A DNA stretch of 9,289 nucleotides from PVC group bacterium. Lineage in GTDB: Bacteria; Verrucomicrobiota; Kiritimatiellia; SS1-B-03-39; PXDE01. Below are positions 1 to 6,225 of the stretch, piece by piece; position 1 is the first letter of the stretch; each line of letters opens with the position of its first letter. The notes beneath the pieces are model-generated. The model worked only from the letters and a program-made list of their open reading frames with translations, was not told the DNA's origin and made no database searches. The position numbers and the translations under genes were made by a program. The stretch lies in assembly GCA_003566475.1 (NCBI GenBank), contig PXDE01000492.1, forward strand, positions 1 through 9,289. Reading direction: 5' to 3'.

Positions 1-157
1 CGTGTCCGACCTCTGTCCCGCGTCGTCCCCTCCCTCCTCCCCCGCCCGGAGCCGTTCTCCCTCGAAGACTCGGTCGAACGGCCGCCACAAGGGGGGGAGA
101 CTCAGGCGCGAGGCTGGCTGAGAGCGACATCGGTGGCGGTGTCTCAGAACAGTTGCC

Positions 158-205
158 GCCGCTGAAACTTTGGGCTCAGCCGGATAGGGGGTGAGACGGC
201 TGGCG
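158..205 (+). repeat. 48-base dispersed repeat, copy 1
   Basis: This copy pairs with 9091-9138 in direct orientation. The outer 8 bases (GCCGCTGA) match exactly, the next 12 are poorly conserved, and the last 28 match at 26 positions, starting AGCCG and ending GAGACGGCTGGCG. Spacing between the blocks is identical in both copies. It is followed by an 18-base block (207-224) that is also found after copy 2, there displaced by a 34-nt insert. It is non-coding, with no transposase nearby, so it looks like a dispersed intergenic element rather than an IS end. Confidence 0.75.
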
Positions 206-210
206 TGTTG

Positions 211-238
211 CGAGATACGCGATACGGGATGCGGGGAC
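211..238 (+). repeat. Heptamer array A (four units)
   Basis: There are four consecutive 7-nt units: CGAGATA, CGCGATA, CGGGATG and CGGGGAC, the last degenerate. They fit the same pattern NGNGAYN, in the same phase, as the arrays at 7164-7212 and 9049-9083. The array lies directly after repeat copy 1. Confidence 0.65.
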
Positions 239-254
239 CAGCACCCTCCGGTTC

Positions 255-281
255 GTCCGACGAGTCCGATGGGTCCGAGAC
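255..281 (+). repeat. Short 9-nt tandem repeat (GTCCGANNN x3)
   Basis: GTCCGA recurs at 255-260, 264-269 and 273-278, an exact 9-nt period with variable bases between. It is non-coding as far as I can tell. Its role is unknown; it may be another member of the low-complexity intergenic material seen elsewhere in the window. Confidence 0.5.
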
Positions 282-434
282 CGGTACCTTCCCGGGTACT
301 GAAGGCGTCGCCTCCAGGCGGCGCCCCGTGGCCCGGGCATCCCGCCCGGAGCCGAGCGAGATCTGGTCCCGACCCGGCCATGAGGAGCGCTTCCTCCCGC
401 GAGGACAAGCCATGCCTCTCGACGCGCCGCTCGA

Positions 435-791
435 TCAGGGCGTGTCGGACGTGGCGCCCTGAAAGTGATCCAGCCGGGCGGTCACGTCGACCCTGCCCTC
501 CAGGGCCTCCAGCATCTCGCGGGCCGCCGCTCGGCAGCGGGCGAGGTACGCGTCGTAGAGGCGGAGCAGGCCGGCATGCAGCTCGGCCTGCTCGGGGGTG
601 AGCCGCTGCCCGGCCTCGCGAAAGAACCCCGGGACCGTCTCCTCCCGGGCGCGAAAACGGTCGCGGCCGGTGGGGAAGTCCTCTTCGCCCGACAGCTCCC
701 GGGCCCTCGCATCGATGTCCCGGCCGGTGCGAGCCCTGAGCTCCTGGAACCAATGGTCCCTCGGGAGTGGCTCATCGAAGACCTGAAACAT
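435..791 (-). CDS. Hypothetical 118-aa protein, mostly helical
   Basis: I do not recognise the family. The frame has very strong G/C third positions throughout, which supports real coding. The product (118 aa) is charged, has no signal or membrane segment, and looks all-helical: residues 14-34 carry alternating Arg/Glu, and residues 62-101 form a long amphipathic stretch. Two Trp/Phe-rich spots lie near the N-terminus (HWFQEL) and at PGFFREAG. The start at 791 is chosen because coding bias fades upstream; there is no clear Shine-Dalgarno sequence in front of it, so the start is uncertain. It is divergent from the DoxX-type gene and could share a control region with it (792-932). The overlapping plus-strand frames here are shadows. 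A soluble, perhaps dimeric, small protein is as far as the sequence goes. Confidence 0.6.
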   Translation of the reverse strand: MFQVFDEPLPRDHWFQELRARTGRDIDARARELSGEEDFPTGRDRFRAREETVPGFFREAGQRLTPEQAELHAGLLRLYDAYLARCRAAAREMLEALEGRVDVTARLDHFQGATSDTP

Positions 792-920
792 GATGGCCCA
801 GTAGGAAATGGCAGGGGAGGGAATCCACGGAGCCCGGTCTCCCGCTTGCCGAGCGCGGGGTTTCGGAGGATGATGGGCGGAATTGTGGCAACCGAGCAGC
901 CCGGCCGGGAGGCCGGGAGG

Positions 921-926
921 AAGGAG
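921..926 (+). promoter_or_regulatory. Ribosome binding site deciding a TTG start
   Basis: AAGGAG lies 6 nt before the TTG at 933. It is the best-placed Shine-Dalgarno near this gene and the reason for choosing the shorter form over ATG 870/873. Confidence 0.5.
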
Positions 927-932
927 CGGGCC

Positions 933-1484
933 TTGAAGCGGACGGACTGGCGGACCTGGTACGAGACGACGGATCGGAACATCACCCATTGGATGGCGCG
1001 GCACGGCGTGGTCCTTCTGCGGATCGGGCTGGGCCTGATCTTCCTGTGGTTCGGCGCGCTCAAGTTCCCGCCCGGAGTGAGCTCCGCCGAAAAACTCGCG
1101 GTGGACACCATCGCGGTGATGACCTTCGGTCTGCTGCCGGCCACGACGGCCCGCGTCCTCCTCGCGACCTGGGAGTGTCTCATCGGCCTGGGCCTCATCA
1201 CCGGCCGGGCCATGCGGATCACCCTCCTCCTGCTGTTCCTCCAGATGCTGGGCACCCTCACCCCGCTGGTCTTCTTCCCCGGCGACACCTTCACCCGGTT
1301 CCCCTGGGCTCCCACCCTGGCGGGCCAGTACATCATCAAGAACCTCGTCCTGGTCGCGGCGGGCATCGTCATCGGGGCCACCGTCCGGGGCGGTCGCCTG
1401 GTGGCGGGCCCGGAATCCCGGCCCTACGGCCGCCAGTCCAAAGGAGCGGTGTGGGACGAGACCGATGCCGAGGTCGGGGCCTGA
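933..1484 (+). CDS. DoxX-family integral membrane protein
   Basis: This is a small DoxX-like inner-membrane protein of 183 aa from the chosen start. Four membrane segments are visible at about residues 25-43, 72-92, 95-114 and 131-150. The first carries a signature-like LRIGLGLIFLWFGALKF, the second ATWECLIGLGLITGR, and the last GQYIIKNLVLVAAG. This combination fits the DoxX superfamily (including DUF417/RclC-like members), in which several members are linked to redox or thiol stress; the actual activity here is unknown. The TTG at 933 is preferred because AAGGAG sits 6 nt upstream. The alternative ATGs at 870 and 873 would add about 20 residues but lie only 0-3 nt from a GGAGG. A possible promoter (TTGCCG 846-851, 17-nt spacer, GATGAT 869-874) would also place the transcript start after those ATGs. 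The C-terminal ~30 residues are polar and cytoplasmic. Confidence 0.85.
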   Translation: MKRTDWRTWYETTDRNITHWMARHGVVLLRIGLGLIFLWFGALKFPPGVSSAEKLAVDTIAVMTFGLLPATTARVLLATWECLIGLGLITGRAMRITLLLLFLQMLGTLTPLVFFPGDTFTRFPWAPTLAGQYIIKNLVLVAAGIVIGATVRGGRLVAGPESRPYGRQSKGAVWDETDAEVGA

Positions 1485-1517
1485 TTCCACCCGGTCGCCC
1501 AGAGAGTCCATGCGTCT

Positions 1518-1549
1518 GGATTGACTCCATAATCCTATTTTGGTAAGTT
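1518..1549 (+). promoter_or_regulatory. Putative promoter/operator of the toxin-antitoxin operon
   Basis: This is an A/T-rich island in otherwise GC-rich DNA just before the antitoxin. An inverted repeat GGATT (1518-1522) / AATCC (1531-1535) with an 8-nt spacer could be an RHH-antitoxin operator. It overlaps two candidate promoter arrangements: TTGACT (1521-1526) with TAAGTT (1544-1549) at 17-nt spacing, or a -10 CATAAT at 1528-1533. The first would leave an almost leaderless mRNA, which fits the lack of a Shine-Dalgarno before ATG 1556. Type II antitoxins commonly repress their own promoter; here that is inference. Confidence 0.4.
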
Positions 1550-1555
1550 GAAAGT

Positions 1556-1798
1556 ATGAAAATCACCGTCGATCTTCCCGAGTCCACCATCCGTGACGTA
1601 TGCCGGGCGGCGGGAACCCGGAAGAAGGGGCCCGCAGTTCGGAAGCTGGTGCAGGAGGCGATCTTGCTTCGGCGTCGGGCCGAAGTCGCCGCGAAATTCG
1701 TCTCGGGGGAATGGGGTGTGGACCTGGAAGGATGGGAGGAGGCGCAGCGGGCCGACCATGAGGACGCGGTTCGGTCCGCGGACCGGACCGGAGCGTGA
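1556..1798 (+). CDS. vapB: VapB-like RHH antitoxin (DUF2191-type)
   Basis: This is the antitoxin of a type II toxin-antitoxin pair. The 80-aa product begins MKITVDLPESTIRD, the classic short beta strand and first helix of a ribbon-helix-helix DNA-binding domain, followed by a basic turn (TRKKGPAVRK, 21-30) and a second helix (LVQEAILLRRRAE, 31-43). The C-terminal half (about 48-72, with WGVDLEGWEEAQ) is acidic and fits a toxin-wrapping tail. By family knowledge it should dimerise, bind its own operator and block the partner nuclease. Its stop overlaps the toxin start by 4 nt (GTGA), indicating translational coupling. There is no good Shine-Dalgarno before the ATG. It could equally be labelled a DUF2191 or RHH protein; the pairing with a PIN protein makes the role secure. 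Confidence 0.88.
   Translation: MKITVDLPESTIRDVCRAAGTRKKGPAVRKLVQEAILLRRRAEVAAKFVSGEWGVDLEGWEEAQRADHEDAVRSADRTGA
1772..1785 (+). promoter_or_regulatory. Perfect 14-bp palindrome just before the toxin start
   Basis: CGGTCCGCGGACCG reads the same on both strands and lies inside the end of the antitoxin gene, 9 nt before the toxin GTG at 1795. In mRNA it can form a 5-bp GC stem with a 4-nt loop; an alternative pairing of GGTCC with GGACC at 1785-1789 also exists. It may lower toxin translation unless ribosomes coming off the antitoxin open it. It could also be chance in GC-rich coding DNA. Confidence 0.35.
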
Positions 1799-2220
1799 GG
1801 CTCACCCTGATTGACTCCAGTGTATGGGTGGATTTCACGAGGACGCGGACACCCCGTCGGGTGAAGGAACAGATCCTGCCTTACATTACGGATCCTTCGG
1901 CACATCTGGCGGAGCCCGTGCGATTTGAGCTCCTGCGAAATGCCCGTCCCGATGAGGAGAAGTTGATGGTCAGGCAGCTCGCCACCCTTCCCGTGCTCGC
2001 CACGCCGGAAGATCTGTGGGAACAGGCCCTTCAGCTTGGCCAGGCCTGCCGGGCCTCGGGGAGCGCACCGACGTCGATGGACCTTGTGATCGCGGCCATA
2101 GCCCTCCACCATGGGGCGGAGGTGGTCACGTTCGACCGGGACTTCCTGGATATCGCGGCGGTGTCGGCGCTGCGGGTGGAGCGGCTGGTTCGCGCCGACG
2201 TCCCGGATCGGCTTGCCTGA
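1795..2220 (+). CDS. vapC: VapC-family PIN-domain ribonuclease toxin
   Basis: This is the toxin of the pair, a PIN-domain endoribonuclease that in characterised relatives cuts tRNA or rRNA using Mg/Mn ions. The length (141 aa) is typical. Acidic active-site residues are visible in order: Asp7 in LIDSSVWVDF, Glu45 in RFELL, Asp96 in SMDLVIAAIA and Asp114 in VTFDRDF. The catalytic set looks complete, so the toxin is probably active. The start is GTG, overlapping the antitoxin stop by 4 nt; GGAG (1790-1793) sits too close to act as a normal ribosome site, so translation probably depends on coupling. The target RNA cannot be read from sequence. The cassette lies between a DoxX-type gene and a transporter operon with no integrase in view. 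Confidence 0.92.
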   Translation: MRLTLIDSSVWVDFTRTRTPRRVKEQILPYITDPSAHLAEPVRFELLRNARPDEEKLMVRQLATLPVLATPEDLWEQALQLGQACRASGSAPTSMDLVIAAIALHHGAEVVTFDRDFLDIAAVSALRVERLVRADVPDRLA

Positions 2221-2241
2221 ATCCCGCCCCCGGCCTAACGT
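2213..2241 (+). promoter_or_regulatory. Weak candidate promoter for the transporter operon
   Basis: TTGCCT (2213-2218, overlapping the toxin stop) and TAACGT (2236-2241) are 17 nt apart. Each hexamer is only a partial match to the sigma-70 consensus. It would allow the transporter to be expressed separately from the toxin-antitoxin operon, whose stop is only 46 nt upstream. Confidence 0.22.
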
Positions 2242-2266
2242 CTTCAGATCGGAGTCGAACCCCCGC

Positions 2267-3913
2267 ATGAAATACTTCTTTTCCGTCATCCTTCTGGCCC
2301 TGGTGGCGGCCAGTGTGGTCACCCGGATCTCCTCCCCCGAGGTGGAGTCCGAGATCCCGGTGCTGTATTGGACCACCGACCCCAACCCGGCCCGGCGGCT
2401 CCAGGTGGCCACCTTCCATGACTGGCTGGAGCGCGAGCACGGGGACGATCTGGAGGCGAGATACGGGTTCCGCCGGTTCGAGCTGCGGCTCGACACCGGC
2501 AACCGGGGGCTCGACAAGCAGCTCATCCAGGGGGTGAGCGGGGTGGCCGGCGACCTCATGGACATCTGGTCGGGCAACGGCGACATCGCCTATCTGCACC
2601 AGGTGGGCATGCTGCGCGACATCACCGAGCCCGCCCGCGCCCGCGGGTTCTCCCATCACGACTCCTGGGCCTCCATGGCGTACGACCTGACCGTGGAAGG
2701 GGAGGGCGGGCGCCGGATCCAGGTGGCCTATCCGGCCAACGTCACCATCCGGATGTATTTCATCAACGAGGCCATCTTCCGCCGCCACGGCAAGCCGCTG
2801 CCGCCCGAACGGTGGACGGTGAGCGAGTTCGAGCGCCAGGGCCGGGAGTTCGTGTCGGACCCGGCGGTGAACCCGCCCGGGCGCCGCCAGCAGGTGTTCT
2901 TCGCCGACACCGTGGATCATCACGCCCTCCGGCGCAGCCTGGGGGTGTCGATGTTCAACGAGACCCTCACCTGGTGCACGCTGGACGACCCCCGCAACGC
3001 CCAGGTGCTGCGCACGATCTACGACTGGACCTACGTGGACCGGATCCTGCCCAGCGCCGCCGACCGGCAGGCCTTCGCCGCCGAGGGGGGGCTGGGCGGG
3101 GCGGGTCCCCAGCTCTTCCGGCACGGCAACTACGCCATGTTCCAGGGCGGGCGCTACATGCTGATCACCCTCCGCTCCTTCTACGAGCTGGACGGGCCCA
3201 TCGAGATGCGGGTGGCCGAGCCGCCGCATTTCGACGGCGGCATGCCCAACACCGGCACCGGCACCCGGGCGGTGTCCCTCTATCTGGGGGCCCGCGACCG
3301 CGTCTGGACCAGCCCGACCACCGGGGCCACGGTCAGCCACGAGGAGCTGGGGCTGTACTTCCTCGAATACCTGGCCAGCGCGGACTACAACCTCCAGCTT
3401 GTGGAGGACGCCGACGCCCTGCCCCCCAATCCGACGTACGCCGAGGGCGAGGCCTGGGACCGCCCGCCCCGGTTCCCCAACGAGTGGAGCGTGCATCCCG
3501 CCTTCCGCGAGGGGGCCCACCACCTGGCCATCGGCAACGACTTCAGTCCGTTCGTGGCCTTCACCCTGGCTAACCGGGCCGACTGGCAGTCGCTGGAGAA
3601 GGTGATGAGCCGCCTGGCCTCGCCGGAGCGGGCGGCCCGGGAGGCGGCCGAGCAGGTGAACGCGGAGATCCGCCGCACCCTCGACGAGCAGCCCCACCTT
3701 CGGGAGGAGCACACGCGGCGGCTCGAGGCGCAGGCCCGGATCGAACGGCTGCGGGAGGCGGGCGTTCCCATCCCCCTGTCCTGGATCCGGAACCCGTTCC
3801 ACAAACGGCACTACCTGTTCCGGGGCTGGGCCTGGGACGACGCGGACGCCCCCGTGCCCGAAACCGCCTCCGACGAAGAGCTCCGGAGCCTCGCCCCGGC
3901 GGAGGAGACCTGA
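2267..3913 (+). CDS. Extracellular solute-binding protein of a sugar ABC transporter
   Basis: This is probably the substrate-binding subunit of a CUT1-type importer, acting outside the inner membrane. It has 548 aa, longer than the usual 400-450. Residues 3-19 are a hydrophobic N-terminal signal or anchor; there is no lipobox Cys, so it is not a lipoprotein and may stay anchored. The mature part begins PVLYWTTDPNPARR and shows binding-protein features: GDLMDIWSGNGDIAYL (95-110, the usual position of the conserved 'D' strand), ANVTIRMYFINEAIFRRHG (157-175) with KPLPPERWTVSEF, and a glycine-rich MFQGGRYML (291-299). Residues 450-505 are a charged, coiled-coil-like helix, followed by a tail rich in aromatic and acidic residues that ordinary family members lack. 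GGAG lies 12 nt before ATG 2267. The stop shares one base with the next start (TGATG). The substrate is unknown; a carbohydrate is inferred from the permease type. Confidence 0.85.
   Translation: MKYFFSVILLALVAASVVTRISSPEVESEIPVLYWTTDPNPARRLQVATFHDWLEREHGDDLEARYGFRRFELRLDTGNRGLDKQLIQGVSGVAGDLMDIWSGNGDIAYLHQVGMLRDITEPARARGFSHHDSWASMAYDLTVEGEGGRRIQVAYPANVTIRMYFINEAIFRRHGKPLPPERWTVSEFERQGREFVSDPAVNPPGRRQQVFFADTVDHHALRRSLGVSMFNETLTWCTLDDPRNAQVLRTIYDWTYVDRILPSAADRQAFAAEGGLGGAGPQLFRHGNYAMFQGGRYMLITLRSFYELDGPIEMRVAEPPHFDGGMPNTGTGTRAVSLYLGARDRVWTSPTTGATVSHEELGLYFLEYLASADYNLQLVEDADALPPNPTYAEGEAWDRPPRFPNEWSVHPAFREGAHHLAIGNDFSPFVAFTLANRADWQSLEKVMSRLASPERAAREAAEQVNAEIRRTLDEQPHLREEHTRRLEAQARIERLREAGVPIPLSWIRNPFHKRHYLFRGWAWDDADAPVPETASDEELRSLAPAEET
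3901..3905 (+). promoter_or_regulatory. Ribosome binding site of the MalF-type permease
   Basis: GGAGG lies 7 nt before ATG 3913, inside the last codons of the binding-protein gene. Together with the TGATG overlap it fixes the start and indicates coupled translation. Confidence 0.65.
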
Positions 3914-6225
3914 TGCCCCGCCTCTCCCGCAAGGAGACCCGGAACCTGGCCACGGGTCTGGCGTTCCTCGGCCCCAACATCCTGGGATTCCTGGCCTTCA
4001 CCGTGGTCCCCCTGGTGTTCAGCCTGTTCCTCGCCTTCAGCAACTGGGATCTGCGCCGCCACAACATGTTCAAGGACGAGCCCATCGCCTTCACCGGCGT
4101 GGAGAGCTTCCGGCGGCTGCTGGAGCCGGGCGGCGAATTCTGGTTCTACCTGGGCAACACGGTGTTCCTGATGATGGCCATCCCCTTCGGGATCGCGTGC
4201 AGCCTGGGGGCGGCCATCCTCCTCAGCCGCGACCTCCGGGGCGGTCGGCGCAACCGGGTCGCGGTGGCGGCGGTGGCCATCCTCGTGGTGAGCCTGCTCA
4301 TGGTGCGGGCGGCGGCCGGGCCCTCGGGCGCGGAGGGCCAGATGCTCCTGCTGCTGTCCGGGGTGTTCAGCCTGGTCCTGCTCCTGGGCGCCTTCGGCGG
4401 GTCCACCGCCTACCGCACCCTGTTCTACCTGCCCCATTTCACCAGCGGGGTGGCGGTGTTCCTCCTCTGGAAGAAGCTCTACACCGACGCCGGCCCCATC
4501 AACACCGCCCTCGCCCCCAGCCTCGACCGCCTGGCCCAGACCGTGAACCGCGCCCCGCCCCCGATGGTGCAGGCTGGTCTCTGGGCCGCCCTCGGCCTGG
4601 CCCTCGCCCTCCTCGCCTTCGGGCTGGGCCGTCTCCGGGCGTTCTGGCGCGACGGCGACCTGGGCACCCGGGCGGCCTTCCTGCCCCTGGCCGTGCTTCT
4701 GGTCCCGGCCGCCATCGCCTGGCAATGGATGCCCGCCCCCCCGCGGGGCGAGGCCCAGGTGGTCGCCCTCGACGGCCGCCACGCCCTCCGTCTGGCCGAC
4801 CACGCCCCGGCCCGGCGTCCCGGCACCGAGGTGGAATGGCGGTTCGGCCCCGAGCATCCCGCCGTGGCCGCCATCAACCAGGCGCTGACCCGCCCGCTCC
4901 CGGTGGCCGAGACCGTGGCCGAGCGCTGGCCGGAGGTCCGGGAGGTGGTGGAGGCCCGGGTCGAGGACGAGCGGCAGGAGCTGCTGGCCCAGGTGGAGCG
5001 GGGCCGCATCTCCGGAACCCAGGCCGATGCCGAGCTGATGCGGCGGCGGCAGGCGTTCGAGTCCGAAGCCCGCCGGACGCTGGAGGCGGAGACCGCGTCC
5101 GCCCTGCGCCAGGCCGGGGCCGAGGCCTTCGAGTTCGAATTCCGGGTGCTCCGCGAGACGGCCAGCCCCCATCCGGACCACCCGCGGATCCAGGCCATCC
5201 TCGAGCTGCACCCGCCTCAGCTTGACGAAGGCATGACCGCCTTCCCCTGGGGTCGCCAGGCCAGTTTCTTCGCCACCGAGGCCTATCAGGCCGGCCCCGA
5301 CGCGGGGTTCCAGATGGTGGACGCCGAGCAGATGCCCGGCTACCGGTTCCGGATCCTGCCCAGCCCCTCCGGCCACCAGATCCGCGAGCTGCGCCTGCGC
5401 TTCGGCGTGGCCACCCAGGAGGATCCCGAGGGCGAGCCCGTCACCGAGGCCTACCTGCTCGACGACGTGGTCCTCCGCCGGGCCGGCGAGATCGGGCCCC
5501 TGCTCGAACTCAACTTCGAGGACGGGAGCGCGCCCGCCCCGGTGGGCGGGGCGGCCCGGCGTCCGGCCTGGCTGTTCCTGGGACTGGCCGGGGCCGCCGT
5601 GGTCGCCTACGGCGGGACGACGGCCGCGTGCGGCCGCGAATTCTCCAGCCGCCCCGGCACCGGCTTCGGCACCGCGTTCCTGCTCGCCCTCGCCCTCATG
5701 GTGGCCCAGTTCGTGCTGATCGGTCTGGGCCTGGTGAGCTGGCGCCTCCCCGACATGGCCGCCGACGGCCTCAACCCGCCCCAGTGGCTCACCCAGTACC
5801 ACTGGGCCAAGCCGTCCATCATGCTCATGGGCCTGTGGGGCGCCATCGGCTCCAACAACATGCTGCTCTACCTCGCCGCCCTCACCAACGTGCCCCAGGA
5901 GCTCTACGAGGCCGCCGACATCGACGGGGCCTCCCGGCTCCAGCGCTTCTGGCACATCACCTGGCCCCAGCTCGCCCCCACCACCTTCTTCATCGTGGTC
6001 ATGAGCTGCATCGGCGGCCTCCAGGGCGGGTTCGAGATGGCCCGCACCATGACCCAGGGCGGCCCCGCCGGCGCCACCACCGTGCTCTCCTACTACGTCT
6101 ACATGGAGGGCTTCCTCACCGGCCGCCTCGGCTTCGCCTCCGCCATCGCCTGGGCCCTCTTCGTGATGGTGTTCGTGCTCACCATGTTCAACTGGCGCTT
6201 CGGCAACCGGTACGTCAATGAGTGA
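3913..6225 (+). CDS. MalF-type sugar ABC permease with large inserted extracytoplasmic domain
   Basis: This is one of the two membrane subunits of a CUT1-type importer. Ordinary members have about 300 aa and six to eight membrane segments; this one has 770 aa. The permease core is present in pieces: TM1 16-42, TM2 80-103, TM3 168-187 (YRTLFYLPHFTSGVAVFLLW), TM4 633-657, the ATPase-contacting EAA loop (EAADIDGAS 666-674, then ITWP 682-685), TM5 about 690-705 and TM6 736-760. Insertion 1 (about 111-165) adds two membrane segments. Insertion 2 (about 200-622) adds segments at 218-240, 253-272, 551-570 and 584-609 around a soluble domain (273-550). That domain has a coiled coil (about 340-400) and a beta-rich part ending TEAYLLDDVVLRR, like the end of a CBM/galactose-binding-like fold. 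Counting segments puts the domain outside and the EAA loop in the cytoplasm, a consistent topology. One frame with even coding bias covers it, so a fused assembly error is unlikely. Confidence 0.88.
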   Translation: MPRLSRKETRNLATGLAFLGPNILGFLAFTVVPLVFSLFLAFSNWDLRRHNMFKDEPIAFTGVESFRRLLEPGGEFWFYLGNTVFLMMAIPFGIACSLGAAILLSRDLRGGRRNRVAVAAVAILVVSLLMVRAAAGPSGAEGQMLLLLSGVFSLVLLLGAFGGSTAYRTLFYLPHFTSGVAVFLLWKKLYTDAGPINTALAPSLDRLAQTVNRAPPPMVQAGLWAALGLALALLAFGLGRLRAFWRDGDLGTRAAFLPLAVLLVPAAIAWQWMPAPPRGEAQVVALDGRHALRLADHAPARRPGTEVEWRFGPEHPAVAAINQALTRPLPVAETVAERWPEVREVVEARVEDERQELLAQVERGRISGTQADAELMRRRQAFESEARRTLEAETASALRQAGAEAFEFEFRVLRETASPHPDHPRIQAILELHPPQLDEGMTAFPWGRQASFFATEAYQAGPDAGFQMVDAEQMPGYRFRILPSPSGHQIRELRLRFGVATQEDPEGEPVTEAYLLDDVVLRRAGEIGPLLELNFEDGSAPAPVGGAARRPAWLFLGLAGAAVVAYGGTTAACGREFSSRPGTGFGTAFLLALALMVAQFVLIGLGLVSWRLPDMAADGLNPPQWLTQYHWAKPSIMLMGLWGAIGSNNMLLYLAALTNVPQELYEAADIDGASRLQRFWHITWPQLAPTTFFIVVMSCIGGLQGGFEMARTMTQGGPAGATTVLSYYVYMEGFLTGRLGFASAIAWALFVMVFVLTMFNWRFGNRYVNE

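Larger units (their letters stand above)
1..434. other. Intergenic region with no convincing gene
   Basis: I see no gene here that I would defend. The open frames crossing this stretch are rich in Arg, Pro, Ser and Gly, have no recognisable motif, and lack the strong G/C third-position bias of the real genes nearby. It holds a run of seven G (91-97), one copy of a 48-base repeat (158-205), a heptamer array (211-238) and a 9-nt array (255-278). It starts at the window edge, so the 3' end of a neighbouring gene cannot be excluded. The minus-strand gene at 435-791 ends at its right border. Confidence 0.6.

Noticed and set aside
144..601. Small open frames on both strands in the left intergenic region
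   Set aside because: They cross the repeats and arrays, lack third-position bias and have no motif.
870..932. Longer DoxX-family start at ATG 870 or 873
   Set aside because: The ribosome site is too close to these ATGs; TTG 933 has AAGGAG at 6 nt. It cannot be fully excluded, since third-position bias continues through this stretch.
2126..3811. A 561-codon minus-strand open frame opposite the binding-protein gene
   Set aside because: Same pattern of low-complexity composition; the plus-strand frame has an N-terminal anchor and solute-binding features and fits the operon.
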